DNA from: Pollutimonas sp963712655
Lineage (GTDB): Bacteria > Pseudomonadota > Gammaproteobacteria > Burkholderiales > Burkholderiaceae_B
Direction of reading: 5' to 3'
DNA length: 64,000 nucleotides
Assembly (NCBI GenBank): GCA_963712655.1
Contig: CAVQIT010000007.1
Coordinates: forward strand, 186,001-250,000
Numbering within the stretch: position 1 is the stretch's first letter; each line of letters starts with the position of its first letter. Below are positions 18,596 to 27,165 of this stretch, in pieces. The notes under the pieces were generated by a model. The model was not told the DNA's origin. It saw only the letters and a program-made list of their open reading frames with translations, and did no database searches. The translations under genes and the position numbers were made by a program.

Positions 18596-19094
18596 CAATG
18601 ATACGCCGCATGTTGGCGATTAATGGCCAGCGCTAATCTCTTGCTGCCTGTCTGGCAGTTGTCAGGTTCCGCGCACAGCAAGTGACTGCGAATGCTTATC
18701 GACGCGCGCCAATGGCGCGCGTTTGTGTTATTGCGCAGGCCAATGACTCGTCGCTTACGGCCTGCTGAACTCATGTAATGGCAGCGGATTGCTCCAAGCT
18801 TTGGAGCTATGGTCCCGATAGACGATTAACAAGAAAAAATTATGTATCTAATAAGAAAAGAAAATTAATCTTATGTATTTTCGCCGCTAGAATAATCTGT
18901 CCTCGGACTTGCGGTTGTCTGGTCCATCTCGGTAGCGGATCCCTTCGCTGCGTCGCAGATTGGCGGCCCCTGCTCTTGCTTTCAAAGTGTGGCTCGAAGT
19001 AGTTAGCAAATTTTTTCTAACGCAATTCGTATCAAGCGCTGTATCCCGAATTTTGCAATTGACCGGATAGATCCGGTTTTCATAAGGGGATGAC
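18596..19094. other. Gene-free interval upstream of a Bug operon
   Basis: About 500 bp with no credible coding frame. It contains a GC-rich hairpin at 18702-18722, a short stem GCTCCAA-GCT-TTGGAGC at 18791-18807, and an AT-rich block (18826-18880) in which TTATGTAT occurs twice about 35 bp apart. The latter block is the probable promoter/operator area for the Bug-M20-Bug-RidA genes that follow. No regulator gene is adjacent. Confidence 0.45.
18702..18722 (+). terminator. Probable intrinsic terminator after DUF1445 gene
   Basis: A 9-bp perfect stem ACGCGCGCC / GGCGCGCGT with a 3-nt loop, followed by TTGTGTT, 107 bp after the DUF1445 stop. The T-tract is weak. Confidence 0.5.
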
Positions 19095-20072
19095 ATGTTG
19101 AAGGCCAAAATCTATTCCGTACTCGCGGCGCTGAGCTTGTTTATCTGTTCAATTCCGAGTGCTGTCCAGGCGCGCGCTGAATATCCCGCCGCTCCCATAC
19201 GTTTGATCATTCCCTTTTCCGCCGGAGGCGCTCCGGACATCGTAGGACGGCTCTTGGCGCAGAAGGCGTCCAAGGGCTTGGGTCAGGAGATCGTGGTCGA
19301 AAACCGTACAGGAGCCGGGGGCAATATCGGTTTTTCGCTCGGCGCCAAAGCGGCGCCCGACGGCTATACCTTGTTGATGTGTACGTTCGGCTGCGTGACC
19401 AACCCTTTCATATTCAGAAACCTCACATGGAGCCTCTCTGAACTGACGCCGGTAATGCTGGCCGGCATGGTGCCGAATGTGCTGGTCGTCCACCCGGGTC
19501 TTAATGTGAATACCGTCGAAGAGTTCATTGCCCTGGCCCGATCAAAGCCGGGATCATTGACCATGGCGTCTTCGGGGGTGGGATCGGCATCCCACTTGGC
19601 GGGAGAGCGCTTTAATGATCTGGCCAAGATCAAGGTGGTGCACGTGCCGTACAAGGGTTCGTCCGCGGCGTTGCCCGATATTGCCGGCGGGCGGGTGGAC
19701 TATATGATCGTAAGCATTCCGGAAGCGCTGCCGTATCTGTCGGACAAGCGGCTTAAAGCGCTTGGCGTCAGCTCGGACAAACGGGCAATGAGCCTACCCG
19801 ATGTACCTGCCATCCGGGAGGCGGGTCTACCGGAATACTCGGTTTCAGCCTGGTCGATGATAGTGGCGCCTGGCCATACGCCGAAGCGGATCATCGAACG
19901 ACTTAACAAGGAGTTCAACAAGGCGCTCAACGACCCAGAGGTTATGGAGCGATTGAAAGGTTTATCTGTGCTGCCCGCGGGCGGGACCACCCAGGACGCA
20001 CAGTCTTTCCTGGAGGACCAGGCCGCGCAATGGAAACCGCTAATAGCGAAGAAGAAAATTTTGGCCAACTAA
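19095..20072 (+). CDS. Bug-family periplasmic substrate-binding protein
   Basis: 325 residues, signal peptide ending near AVQARA, then YPAAPIRLIIPFSAGGAPD, VENRTGAGGNIGFSLGAKAAPDGY, SSGVGSASHLAGERFNDLA and VPYKGSSAALPDIAGGRVD. AAGGGG precedes ATG 19095 at normal spacing. It is the first gene of a four-gene run (Bug, M20-like, Bug, RidA) on one strand with gaps of 25, 12 and 64 bp. Two different binders in one transcription unit suggest either two related ligands or subfunctionalised binding. No permease genes are present. Confidence 0.95.
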   Translation: MLKAKIYSVLAALSLFICSIPSAVQARAEYPAAPIRLIIPFSAGGAPDIVGRLLAQKASKGLGQEIVVENRTGAGGNIGFSLGAKAAPDGYTLLMCTFGCVTNPFIFRNLTWSLSELTPVMLAGMVPNVLVVHPGLNVNTVEEFIALARSKPGSLTMASSGVGSASHLAGERFNDLAKIKVVHVPYKGSSAALPDIAGGRVDYMIVSIPEALPYLSDKRLKALGVSSDKRAMSLPDVPAIREAGLPEYSVSAWSMIVAPGHTPKRIIERLNKEFNKALNDPEVMERLKGLSVLPAGGTTQDAQSFLEDQAAQWKPLIAKKKILAN

Positions 20073-20097
20073 ACCCAGTCTTTCAAAGGTAGTGGAC

Positions 20098-21354
20098 ATG
20101 CAAAACCCTGAAATCATGAAGAAAATTTTCTCCGAAATTGATGACAAGGAGATCGTGGATCTTGCTCGCGAAATGATCGCGATTCCCAGCCCGAACTTCG
20201 GCGAAGGCGATGTGGCTGACTTTCTTTTCCAGAAGATGCAAGACTTGGGAATGGAAACGACGATGATGGAAGTCGAGCACCCGACCGAATCGAAAACGAC
20301 ACGCCAGCCCATTGGGCGCTTGCGTGGCACGGGCGGTGGCCTTACGTTGATGTTTAATGGGCATATGGATGTCAACGTGACGATGCCTGGTTGGACGGTG
20401 GATCCGAACGAAGGCCGGTTCGAGGATGGTTGGATATGGGGCCTGGGCGCCCAGGACGACAAAGGCGGTTTGGCGGCGGCGTTTGTAGGCATTGCCGCGA
20501 TAGTGCGGGCTGGCATAAAGCTGAAAGGCGATGTGCTGTATTGCCCGGTCGCAACTCATAAGCTCGGCGGAACCGGGACACGTACCTTATTGAAAAAGGG
20601 TGTGCGTGCCGACTATTGCATCAATATAGAGCATGCGGCAAATACGGTAGGTTCGGTTATCGTCGGGTCCATCAGAGTCAAGATTCGTACAAGTACTCCA
20701 GGGCTCTTCTTCCGCTTTACGTCCGACGCGCGCGATGCCTACCTGAATTCAATCGAGCAGCAGGCAATCTGCATGGCTGCATTCGGCACCAGTCTTAAAC
20801 CGGTGGACGAAGGCGGTTGGCTTACTTTCCAGCGGCATCCGGAACTGCAGGATTTTCCGATGATACGCTACGATGCGATTCATAAGGACCATTACGGACG
20901 CTGGTGCGATCTCGTATTCCAGATACGCACGGTACCTGGAATGACATTGGAATCAGTGCGCCGTGATGTGGAGCATGTCATCCAGAGATTGAAAAAGGAT
21001 CATCCGGCCCTGGATTGCGAAATCACCATCCCGGCGAATGGCCCCGATGACCCCTTTTTCATGGAGCCCACCGAGCTGCCGACCGGCCACCCGCTGGTGC
21101 GGGCTGTGGCAGACGGCTTTCACGCCGCAACGGGCAAGCAGGCCGAGGTAGGAAGCGTGGAGCGGATAGGCAACTTTGGCGATGGCAATATTCTCCATGC
21201 GGCTGGAATTCCATCCGTGCAATTCGGCCCTGGCAACATCAAGCTGTATCCCGAATGGCCCGCGCCTGATGAACGCGTGCATATCGATGAGTTGAGAGCA
21301 ACCTCGCGCACATGTGCTTACGCCGCCGTCGCCTTATGCGGATCAAATTCCTGA
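20098..21354 (+). CDS. M20-family amidohydrolase/peptidase-like protein with altered metal-site residues
   Basis: A 418-residue protein with the M20 fold: NGHMDVNVTMPGW (first metal His/Asp), GLGAQDDKGGLAAAFVG (bridging Asp), NIEHAANTVG, and a C-terminal GNFGDGNILHAAGIPSVQFGPG. The usual DEExGG catalytic/metal pair is replaced by ATHKLGGTGTRTLL, and the final family His (normally in a HxPxE context) reads EWPAPDERV. Two canonical zinc-site contributions are therefore missing, so either a subfamily uses other ligands or the protein is not a classical hydrolase. ATG 20098 is favoured over the GTG at 20092 because an AAAGGTAG element is better spaced. It lies between two Bug genes. Confidence 0.82.
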   Translation: MQNPEIMKKIFSEIDDKEIVDLAREMIAIPSPNFGEGDVADFLFQKMQDLGMETTMMEVEHPTESKTTRQPIGRLRGTGGGLTLMFNGHMDVNVTMPGWTVDPNEGRFEDGWIWGLGAQDDKGGLAAAFVGIAAIVRAGIKLKGDVLYCPVATHKLGGTGTRTLLKKGVRADYCINIEHAANTVGSVIVGSIRVKIRTSTPGLFFRFTSDARDAYLNSIEQQAICMAAFGTSLKPVDEGGWLTFQRHPELQDFPMIRYDAIHKDHYGRWCDLVFQIRTVPGMTLESVRRDVEHVIQRLKKDHPALDCEITIPANGPDDPFFMEPTELPTGHPLVRAVADGFHAATGKQAEVGSVERIGNFGDGNILHAAGIPSVQFGPGNIKLYPEWPAPDERVHIDELRATSRTCAYAAVALCGSNS

Positions 21355-21366
21355 GCAGGGGGTTCC

Positions 21367-22326
21367 ATGAAAAAGCTCATCCCGCTGTTCTTGCTGTTGG
21401 TTTTCGCAGTCTTCAACGTGAATGCGCAAGAATGGCCAAAACAGACTGTACGCATAGTCGTCCCTTTTGCAGCCGGCGGCGCGGCCGATGTCGTGACACG
21501 AATCGTCATGGCCAAGGTTAGCCAACAAACAGGCCAGCAATTCGTAATAGAGAATCGAACCGGTGCAAGCGGCATCATTGGCACCGAGACGGTTGCGCGG
21601 GCTGTTCCAGATGGCTACACCTTCCTGGCCGGATCGCCCGGCACCATGGCGATCAACCCAAATTTTTTCGATTCCCTGCCGTATAACGCATCAAAAGACT
21701 TTGCCCCTGTCGTGCAAATTGCACGGTTTCCCCAGATGCTGGCTGTAAGTTCGAAGTTCGGCACAAATAATGCCAAGGAATTTATCCAGCGGATACGAAG
21801 CTCGCCCGGGGGCCTGAATTATGGTTCATCAGGCAACGGATCGACTGGCCATCTTATTACTGAAAGTTTTTTGGCACAGATAGGCGGCAAAGCCAACCAT
21901 GTGCCGTTTCGCGGAGGCGCGCCGGCGGTACTGGCGCTGGCGGGCGGTCATGTTGATTTTGTCATAGACGGCCTGCCATCTTTTGCTTCGCAATTGGAAA
22001 GCAAGCGCATTCGTATCCTGGCTATCACCTCGTCGAATCGTTGGAAGGATCTGCCTGATATACCCACGATTGGCGAGGTAACCTCGTCGAATTTCGATAT
22101 GGGCTCTTGGGTTGTCATTCTCGGGCCGAAAGGAACGCCTGCCGAAATAACCGAGCGCTTCGCGCGAGAAGCAAGCAAGGCCGCCAAAGATCCCGAAGTG
22201 CAGAAACAGCTATTGGGTGTAGGGGCGTTAGCCGTTGGCGGGACGCCGCTGGATGCATTGCATTTTCTTCAAGCGGAAGATAAGAAATGGGGTGACACGA
22301 TACGAAAGTCAGGCGCCAAGCCATGA
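21367..22326 (+). CDS. Bug-family periplasmic substrate-binding protein
   Basis: 319 residues: signal peptide (KKLIPLFLLLVFAVFNVNA), WPKQTVRIVVPFAAGGAAD, VIENRTGASGIIGTETVARAVPDGY, GSSGNGSTGHLITESFLAQ and VPFRGGAPAVLALAGGHVD. It starts 12 bp after the M20-like gene, with CAGGGGG as ribosome-binding site, so it is almost certainly cotranscribed. It differs strongly from the binder at 19095, so the pair is not a recent duplication. Confidence 0.95.
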   Translation: MKKLIPLFLLLVFAVFNVNAQEWPKQTVRIVVPFAAGGAADVVTRIVMAKVSQQTGQQFVIENRTGASGIIGTETVARAVPDGYTFLAGSPGTMAINPNFFDSLPYNASKDFAPVVQIARFPQMLAVSSKFGTNNAKEFIQRIRSSPGGLNYGSSGNGSTGHLITESFLAQIGGKANHVPFRGGAPAVLALAGGHVDFVIDGLPSFASQLESKRIRILAITSSNRWKDLPDIPTIGEVTSSNFDMGSWVVILGPKGTPAEITERFAREASKAAKDPEVQKQLLGVGALAVGGTPLDALHFLQAEDKKWGDTIRKSGAKP

Positions 22327-22390
22327 TTTGATTATCAGTTCATTGTTTGCCATAAAAATTTATAAGCTTTATTAAGAGAGAGTAGAAAAA

Positions 22391-22762
22391 ATGATAAAAC
22401 GCATTGGAACGGAAGGTCGTTTTGCAACAGCGGTCGTCACTCAAGGCTTTGTATATCTGTCAGGGTTGATGGCCAAGAACAGAAATGGCAATGTAAGAGA
22501 ACAGACAGCCGATATCCTGGCTCAAATCGACAAGCAACTGGCGGCGGCGGGCAGCGACAAACACCATCTGATCAGCGTCAGTATATGGTTGGAAGATATC
22601 GCCGATTTTGACGAGATGAATGTTGCCTGGGACGCCTGGGTCGATCCGCAAGCCAAACCGGTGCGCGCAACCGTAGAGAGCCGCAATGCGGGTGATGGCG
22701 CATTAGTTGAAATCATGGCGCAAGCTCTAGGGCCTGTTGACGCTACATCCCCGTCCGCGTGA
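22391..22762 (+). CDS. RidA / YjgF-family protein
   Basis: A 123-residue RidA-like protein (GRFATAVVTQGFVYLSGLMAK; QTADILAQIDKQLAAAGSDKHHLISVSIWL; RATVESRNAGDGALVEIMAQAL). Family members deaminate reactive enamine/imine intermediates or hydrolyse related C=N bonds, and often accompany amino-acid or amide catabolic genes, which suits its place after the M20-like and Bug genes. The normal Arg of the archetypal RidA active site is represented by the Arg in KPVRATVESR. The last residues (ALGPVDATSPSA) are encoded by the left end of the dispersed repeat that begins at 22727, so the native C-terminus was replaced or extended by the insertion. Confidence 0.88.
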   Translation: MIKRIGTEGRFATAVVTQGFVYLSGLMAKNRNGNVREQTADILAQIDKQLAAAGSDKHHLISVSIWLEDIADFDEMNVAWDAWVDPQAKPVRATVESRNAGDGALVEIMAQALGPVDATSPSA

Positions 22763-22998
22763 CGGGTCAACGCCGCGCTGGCCGCGTTGCGAATGCTCGC
22801 CGTCGCAGCGGCTACGCCTGCGCTTCGCGCCTTGCCAGCGCGGCGTTGACCCGATCACCCATAGGGCCGGTGGTATATCGGGTGCAGGGCTGTGTTGCGG
22901 ATTCGTTGCGTACGCTCGGTACGCCGCCTCACCCGCGCCTTGCCCTGCGCCCGATATGCCACCGGCGCGGGCGGGGATGTAGCGTCAACAGGCCCTAG
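22727..22998. repeat. Dispersed MITE-like repeat, full copy A (272 bp)
   Basis: Bounded by CTAG at both ends (22727-22730 and 22995-22998). The terminal inverted repeats are about 28 bp (GGCCTGTTGACGCTACATCC at left, its complement at right). Inside are two long hairpins: a perfect 18-bp arm pair 22764-22781/22835-22852 and a near-perfect pair 22874-22890/22942-22958. No coding capacity is recognisable. It is the inverted counterpart of copy B at 55920-56191, with identical length. The left end forms the 3' end of the RidA gene. Confidence 0.85.
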
Positions 22999-23078
22999 TC
23001 AAATAATGCGCCGGCCGTGGCTAGATCTTGCCGCTGTGCGGCGGCATGGGTCGAGTTATATCCGACTGGCCGGCTTGC

Positions 23079-24458
23079 TCAATTGAGCAGCAAATAGAAC
23101 TGCTGGTTTTTTCGGCTGAAGGTCAATAGCAGTTGCTGCCCGGGGCCGGTATTCTTCAGAAGGGTGCTCACATCGCTGATGCGGCTGACGGGTGCATGAT
23201 TGATGCTCAGCAGGATGTCGCCTTGGCGCAATCGAGCGGCGGCCGCGCTGCGCTCGGGGTAGAGGCCGGTCACCGCAACGCCGCGATCGGGGCCGGCCGG
23301 GGTGGCATCGCTTGGGTCGCTCAGGCCGATGCCGTTCAAGCGCTTGTCCAGATCCCCCGCATGCAGCCGTTGACGTTCCGTCGCCGCCACCCGCAGGGAA
23401 AGCGTTTTTTGGCTGCCTTTACGTTCAACGGTAAGCTGCACTGTGGCGCCCAAAGGCAGCAAGCCTTCCAGATTGCGCAGTTCGTTGACCGTGCGCACCG
23501 GTTTGCCGTTCACGGCGACGACAATGTCGCCGGCCTACACACCTGCTTTCTGTGCCGGCGAGTTCGCTTGCACGCCGGTGATGCCGATTCGGCTGCCGCC
23601 GTTGGGCAGGTTCATGGCGCGGGCCTGTTTGGCGCTGATGTCGAACGTATCCAGGCCCAGGTTGCCGCGAGGCACCTTGCCGTGTGCGAGCAGGTCGCGC
23701 ATGACGGAGGCGGCCACGTCCGAAGGCACGGCAAAGCCGATGCCGACGTTGCCGCCGGACGGCGTATAGATCATGGTGTTGATGCCCACCAGCTCGCCGC
23801 GCAGATTAACCAGCGCACCGCCCGAGCTGCCCGGGTTGATGGATGCGTCGGTCTGGATGAACTTCTGGTAGCCGCCTTTTTGCAGCCCTGACCGGTCTAT
23901 GGCGGACACAATGCCCGAGGTGGCCGCCTGGCCCAGGCCAAAGGGGTTGCCCACGGCGACCACATAGTCGCCCACCCGCAATTCGGACGAATCGGCCAGC
24001 GGCAGCGCCTGCAGCTTGGACGCGGTCACGCGCAGCAGGGCCAGGTCGGTGTCGGGATCGCTGCCGATCACGCGGGCGTCCAGGTCGCGCCCATCCTGTA
24101 GTGTCACGGTAATGGTGCGGCCGTTGCGCACCACATGGTGATTGGTCAGCACGTAGCCGTTCGCGGCATCGACAATGACGCCGGAACCCAGGCTGCGCGC
24201 GGCTCGCTCGGGTGCGGCGGCGCCACCGGGATAGCCCCAGTTTGACCGGACGATGGGCTGTTCGCTGGAAATATTGACCACGGCTGGGGTAACGTGTTCC
24301 AGCATTGGGGCAAGGGACGGCAGGGGCGCCTGTTCGCCTTGCGGCCATTGGCCGGCGAATGCCGGGGAAGCCGCGGCAAGGGGAAGGACGGCCAGCAGGA
24401 CGGCGCTGAGGAATCGGCCTTTGAGGTTCGGTTGCTTATAAGGTTTGAAATAGGGCAT
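23079..24458 (-). pseudogene. DegQ/DegP (HtrA)-type periplasmic serine protease, interrupted by an in-frame amber codon
   Basis: 460 codons from ATG 24458: signal peptide (FLSAVLLAVLPLAAASPAFA), the trypsin-like domain with His in VLTNHHVVRNG, Asp in DTDLALLRV and Ser in INPGSSGGALVN, then PDZ1 and PDZ2. A TAG at 23537-23535 interrupts PDZ1 exactly where KAGV(Q)AGDIVVAVNGKPV is expected: CAG to TAG, one substitution. The remaining 152 codons stay in frame to 23079. The product would stop after residue ~308 with an intact catalytic domain but neither a complete PDZ1 nor PDZ2, unless the stop is suppressed or is a base-call error. HtrA proteases degrade misfolded envelope proteins. Confidence 0.85.
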
Positions 24459-24645
24459 CGAGGGAATGATGTTGCGGCGAAGGCAGGGCGCCAAGTATAT
24501 GGCGTGGTCAGGCGTGGGCATTTTTCCGCGGCTATTTTCTTGAAAGATGACTATGGAAACACGGTTGCGTGAAGATTGCGTGAATCAACGGCATGGCAAA
24601 ATTGGATATCGCAACGGATTGTTTGGCATATTGCCCGGACGCCTA

Positions 24646-25182
24646 TTATCCACGTGGCCGATTCAGGAGATAGTCGCCAGTGTCGCGCCGAGGGTGCTCA
24701 AGGGGCGCTTCTATGTGCGAGATGTCCTTGTCAGGCATCAGCGGCTGGGTTGGGGCCGGGCTGTCGAGCAGGCTGCGGCGCGCCGGAAACCGCGCATTGG
24801 CGTTGCGGACGAATAGCCAGCTAATCGCGCTGTATAGCGGAGTCTGAAGCGCAATGAGTCCTTGAGTAACGCTCAAGGGCAGCGGGGGGTCGAGCGAGAT
24901 GCTGTAGGCGTTGTTGCCGGGCGTGAGCAGGGTGGTCAGCGCCAGATTCACGCCCAGTACGATGATCGTCAGGCCTGCGACGGCTGCGAATTGCTCGTCG
25001 GGTGAAAACGGGCGCTGCTGCGTTTTGGGAAAGCGGTGCACCGTGAACGGAATGACGACGAACAGCAAGCCATAGGCCATCGCCGTGTCGGAGAGGTTGT
25101 ACCACGCGGCGGCGAACAGACCGACAGGGAACGCAAGAACCCATAGCCATAAGAACTGGAGCAGCATTTTGATCAATGGCAT
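24646..25182 (-). CDS. Small integral membrane protein of unknown function
   Basis: 178 residues with about four hydrophobic segments: residues ~6-30 (LLQFLWLWVLAFPVGLFAAA), ~35-50 (YGLLFVVIPFTV), ~70-90 (AGLTIIVLGVNLALTTLL) and ~105-125, followed by a polar C-terminal tail rich in Arg/Pro/Asp. An AAGGA element precedes ATG 25182 at good spacing, and codon use looks normal, so I consider it real. I do not recognise the family. It is 187 bp upstream of the HtrA gene on the same strand, so an envelope-stress association is possible but unproven. Confidence 0.6.
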   Translation of the reverse strand: MPLIKMLLQFLWLWVLAFPVGLFAAAWYNLSDTAMAYGLLFVVIPFTVHRFPKTQQRPFSPDEQFAAVAGLTIIVLGVNLALTTLLTPGNNAYSISLDPPLPLSVTQGLIALQTPLYSAISWLFVRNANARFPARRSLLDSPAPTQPLMPDKDISHIEAPLEHPRRDTGDYLLNRPRG

Positions 25183-25304
25183 GACTATCCTTGCCTGACG
25201 TTGTTATTGATATAGACGAGCAGAGTGGCACCGATCCGCCGTTTGTCATGAATAATTCATAATGTTGCGGTAGGAGTGGCGATACGCGGTGGGGCTGAGT
25301 GAAT

Positions 25305-25435
25305 CCCGCTCTCCAGCGCTGCAGCGTACGCAGGTCGATTCCCGCGATCTCGCAGGCCAAATGCAGCCGCGCGCCGTTCGATTGCGCCTTCAGGATATGG
25401 CGGGCAGTGTCGCGGCGATCTTCGAGTCCGACCAT
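25305..25435 (-). pseudogene. Truncated OrfB (transposase) N-terminus of the IS3-type remnant
   Basis: The frame VGLEDRRDTARHILKAQSNG followed by LHLACEIAGIDLRTLQRW matches the start of OrfB in IS3-type elements (xLDDRR...GxxxRxACEAxGLxxRTLQRW). It overlaps OrfA's end by about 45 nt in the -1 frame. After LQRWRAGF the similarity stops and the frame runs into unrelated sequence. No catalytic residues remain. Confidence 0.6.
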
Positions 25436-25932
25436 TCGTCCTCGCCCTTGCGAAAGATCGCCGCCATTTCTTTTGATAGCACCAGCAACGCCGCCGTCTC
25501 GGCCAGCGCGCTGTTCTTGCGTTTGAGATCGCGCTCCAGTTCCTGGATGCGGCGTCGATCCTCTTTGTCCTGGCCCTGGCTCCCTGGGCGGCTTGCCGCG
25601 CTATTGGCCGCCTTGGCATCGCCCAGCGCGTCGATCGCACTTTGGCGCCACGCCACCAGGTCATGCAGATGAATACCGTTGGAGCGGCACCACGCACTCT
25701 TGGCCGTCTCGTCCATCGCGGCTGTGGTCAGCACCGCGTCCAGCCGCGCCGTCGCCGTCCATAAGACCTCATCATCGCTGTCGCGGGTCGAGGCCTCTTG
25801 CCGCCAACGCTCCAGCGTATAGGCCTGCACTCCGATGTGGCGTGCCACATCCTCCACCGATGCGTTTTCCGGCGGCCGCAGTCGCGCCAACGCTCTCTTC
25901 TTTAATGCGGGTCCGTGTCGTGCCAAAGTCAT
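25390..25932 (-). CDS. IS3-family transposase OrfA-like protein
   Basis: 180 residues. The N-terminal helix-turn-helix (SVEDVARHIGVQAYTLERWRQEA) is followed by a second DNA-binding-like unit (AWCRSNGIHLHDLVAWRQSAID) and a C-terminal coiled coil (RRRIQELERDLKRKNSALAETAALLVLSKEM) ending GEDE..., the typical tail of OrfA proteins in this group. The start MTLARHGPALKKR at 25932 is preferred over the longer frame. Since OrfB is truncated it cannot support transposition alone. Confidence 0.7.
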   Translation of the reverse strand: MTLARHGPALKKRALARLRPPENASVEDVARHIGVQAYTLERWRQEASTRDSDDEVLWTATARLDAVLTTAAMDETAKSAWCRSNGIHLHDLVAWRQSAIDALGDAKAANSAASRPGSQGQDKEDRRRIQELERDLKRKNSALAETAALLVLSKEMAAIFRKGEDEWSDSKIAATLPAIS

Positions 25933-26067
25933 TCCTTTATCGCGCCCCCAAGGGTTTTTTATCGAGGCGACAACTATTCTGACACAGGGGGAAGCGGGTA
26001 AGGGCGTCATGAGGGCGCCCTTGCCGCGCGCGATTAGGGAGTTCGCCTGCGGCGAGCCCCCTACCCG

Positions 26068-27165
26068 TCAAATGACCTCGTCCAGCCAGTCGAACACCCT
26101 GCGGTTCAAAAGCGAGCGATTGCCCATTTCGCAGTGATCGCCGGCGCCTTCCAGGTGCGTCATGCGCAGCAATGTCTTGGGGCAGCGCAAGGCATCGAAG
26201 AAGTCTTGGGTTCCCGCTGTCAGTGGGTCGTTTTCCGCGAGCGTGAACAGGGTGGGACAGCGGATCTGCTCGATCCTGCCGGCCATCGTGAATGTTTCCA
26301 GCGAACGCAGGTACTGGCGCAGGTTCGAAGCGCCATTGGCCCAGTAGCCGCGCTGCTGGATGCTCCAGCGCATCTTGCGGTCTTCCATGATGGTGCTTTC
26401 CATGCGGTCCAGGAGCGGCTGCGGCAAGTCGGTCAGCCGCGATGCCTCCTCGGGGGTCGCGCCGAACTTGACCGCGAAGGCGTGGAAATTGTCGGCGATC
26501 GATGCCTGGCCGGGATCCGCGATGCAGGCCGCCAGCCTATGCTCGCCCGACGCCGCCCGGGGAGCAAAATAGCCGCCCAGGCTCCAGCCGCTCAGGGCGA
26601 TCCGGTCAGGGTCCACATGGGGCAAGGTCAGCGCGAAATCCACTACCGCGGTGATGACGGTCTCCCAATCCGGTCGCAGCCGCAAGCCCTGTTCTATTAA
26701 TACCGTGCCTTGGCCCGGACCGTCGAAAATCAGGCAGTGATAGCCTCGGCGCGAGGCCGCCACGGCCGAGGCAAAAAACAGATCGGTGATGGAGCCGTCA
26801 TAGCCGTTGGTCAGGATCAACAGGGGCCGGGTCTCGTTTGCGCGCGCCTGCGCGGGAATGAGATATGCGGGCAGCCGGCTACCCTCGAAGGGAATGCGCA
26901 GCGGCGCAACCGGTTCGTCTCCCAGGGCCAGTCCAAGTTCGAAAGCCTCGATCTGCTTGCGCGACCCAGCGACCAGGCGCGCGTCGACCGGTTCGCCGAA
27001 TAATGGGTGGAAGGATTTGCCATAGAAGCAAGCGGCCCGCAGAAAAGCTTCGCGGGCGCTGGCGAGGTGGCGCTTGGCCTGCGCGGCGCGGGCTGCTTCC
27101 ATCATTCGGTCCGCCGCGGCGGTCCAGGCGTCGTGGAAAGCGGTGTCGTCGCCATCGCCGACCAC
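26068..27165 (-). CDS. Alpha/beta hydrolase (2,6-dihydroxypseudooxynicotine hydrolase / FrsA-like group)
   Basis: 365 residues as drawn. An N-terminal helical cap (FHDAWTAAADRMMEAARAAQAKRHLASAREAFLRAACFY) precedes the hydrolase core with strand LILTNGYDGSITDL, nucleophile elbow ALSGWSLGGYFAPRAA (Ser near 193), acid in LFTLAENDPLTAG and His in EGAGDHCEMGN. Members cleave C-C or ester bonds in aromatic ketones or act as thioesterases. The GTG at 27165 is the only start in this frame, but family-like residues (WPLAYIPYGAADFGEIESIA) continue upstream to about 27255 without a start. An ATG with a good AAGGAG site at 27274 is one base out of frame, so a 5' frameshift is likely. Confidence 0.8.
   Translation of the reverse strand: MVGDGDDTAFHDAWTAAADRMMEAARAAQAKRHLASAREAFLRAACFYGKSFHPLFGEPVDARLVAGSRKQIEAFELGLALGDEPVAPLRIPFEGSRLPAYLIPAQARANETRPLLILTNGYDGSITDLFFASAVAASRRGYHCLIFDGPGQGTVLIEQGLRLRPDWETVITAVVDFALTLPHVDPDRIALSGWSLGGYFAPRAASGEHRLAACIADPGQASIADNFHAFAVKFGATPEEASRLTDLPQPLLDRMESTIMEDRKMRWSIQQRGYWANGASNLRQYLRSLETFTMAGRIEQIRCPTLFTLAENDPLTAGTQDFFDALRCPKTLLRMTHLEGAGDHCEMGNRSLLNRRVFDWLDEVI

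Larger units (their letters stand above)
25250..25935 (-). mobile_element. IS3-type insertion sequence remnant
   Basis: Contains a complete OrfA-like frame (25390-25932) and only the first ~43 codons of OrfB (from 25435) in the overlapping -1 frame, as in IS3-family elements that use programmed frameshifting. The DDE catalytic domain of OrfB is missing. I could not identify terminal inverted repeats, so the borders are approximate. The remnant separates the small membrane protein gene from the alpha/beta hydrolase. Confidence 0.65.

Noticed and set aside
22737..22998. Small plus-strand proteins of ~80 residues inside repeat copy A
   Set aside because: Frames differ between copies, are not conserved, and arise from hairpin-forming GC-rich repeat sequence.
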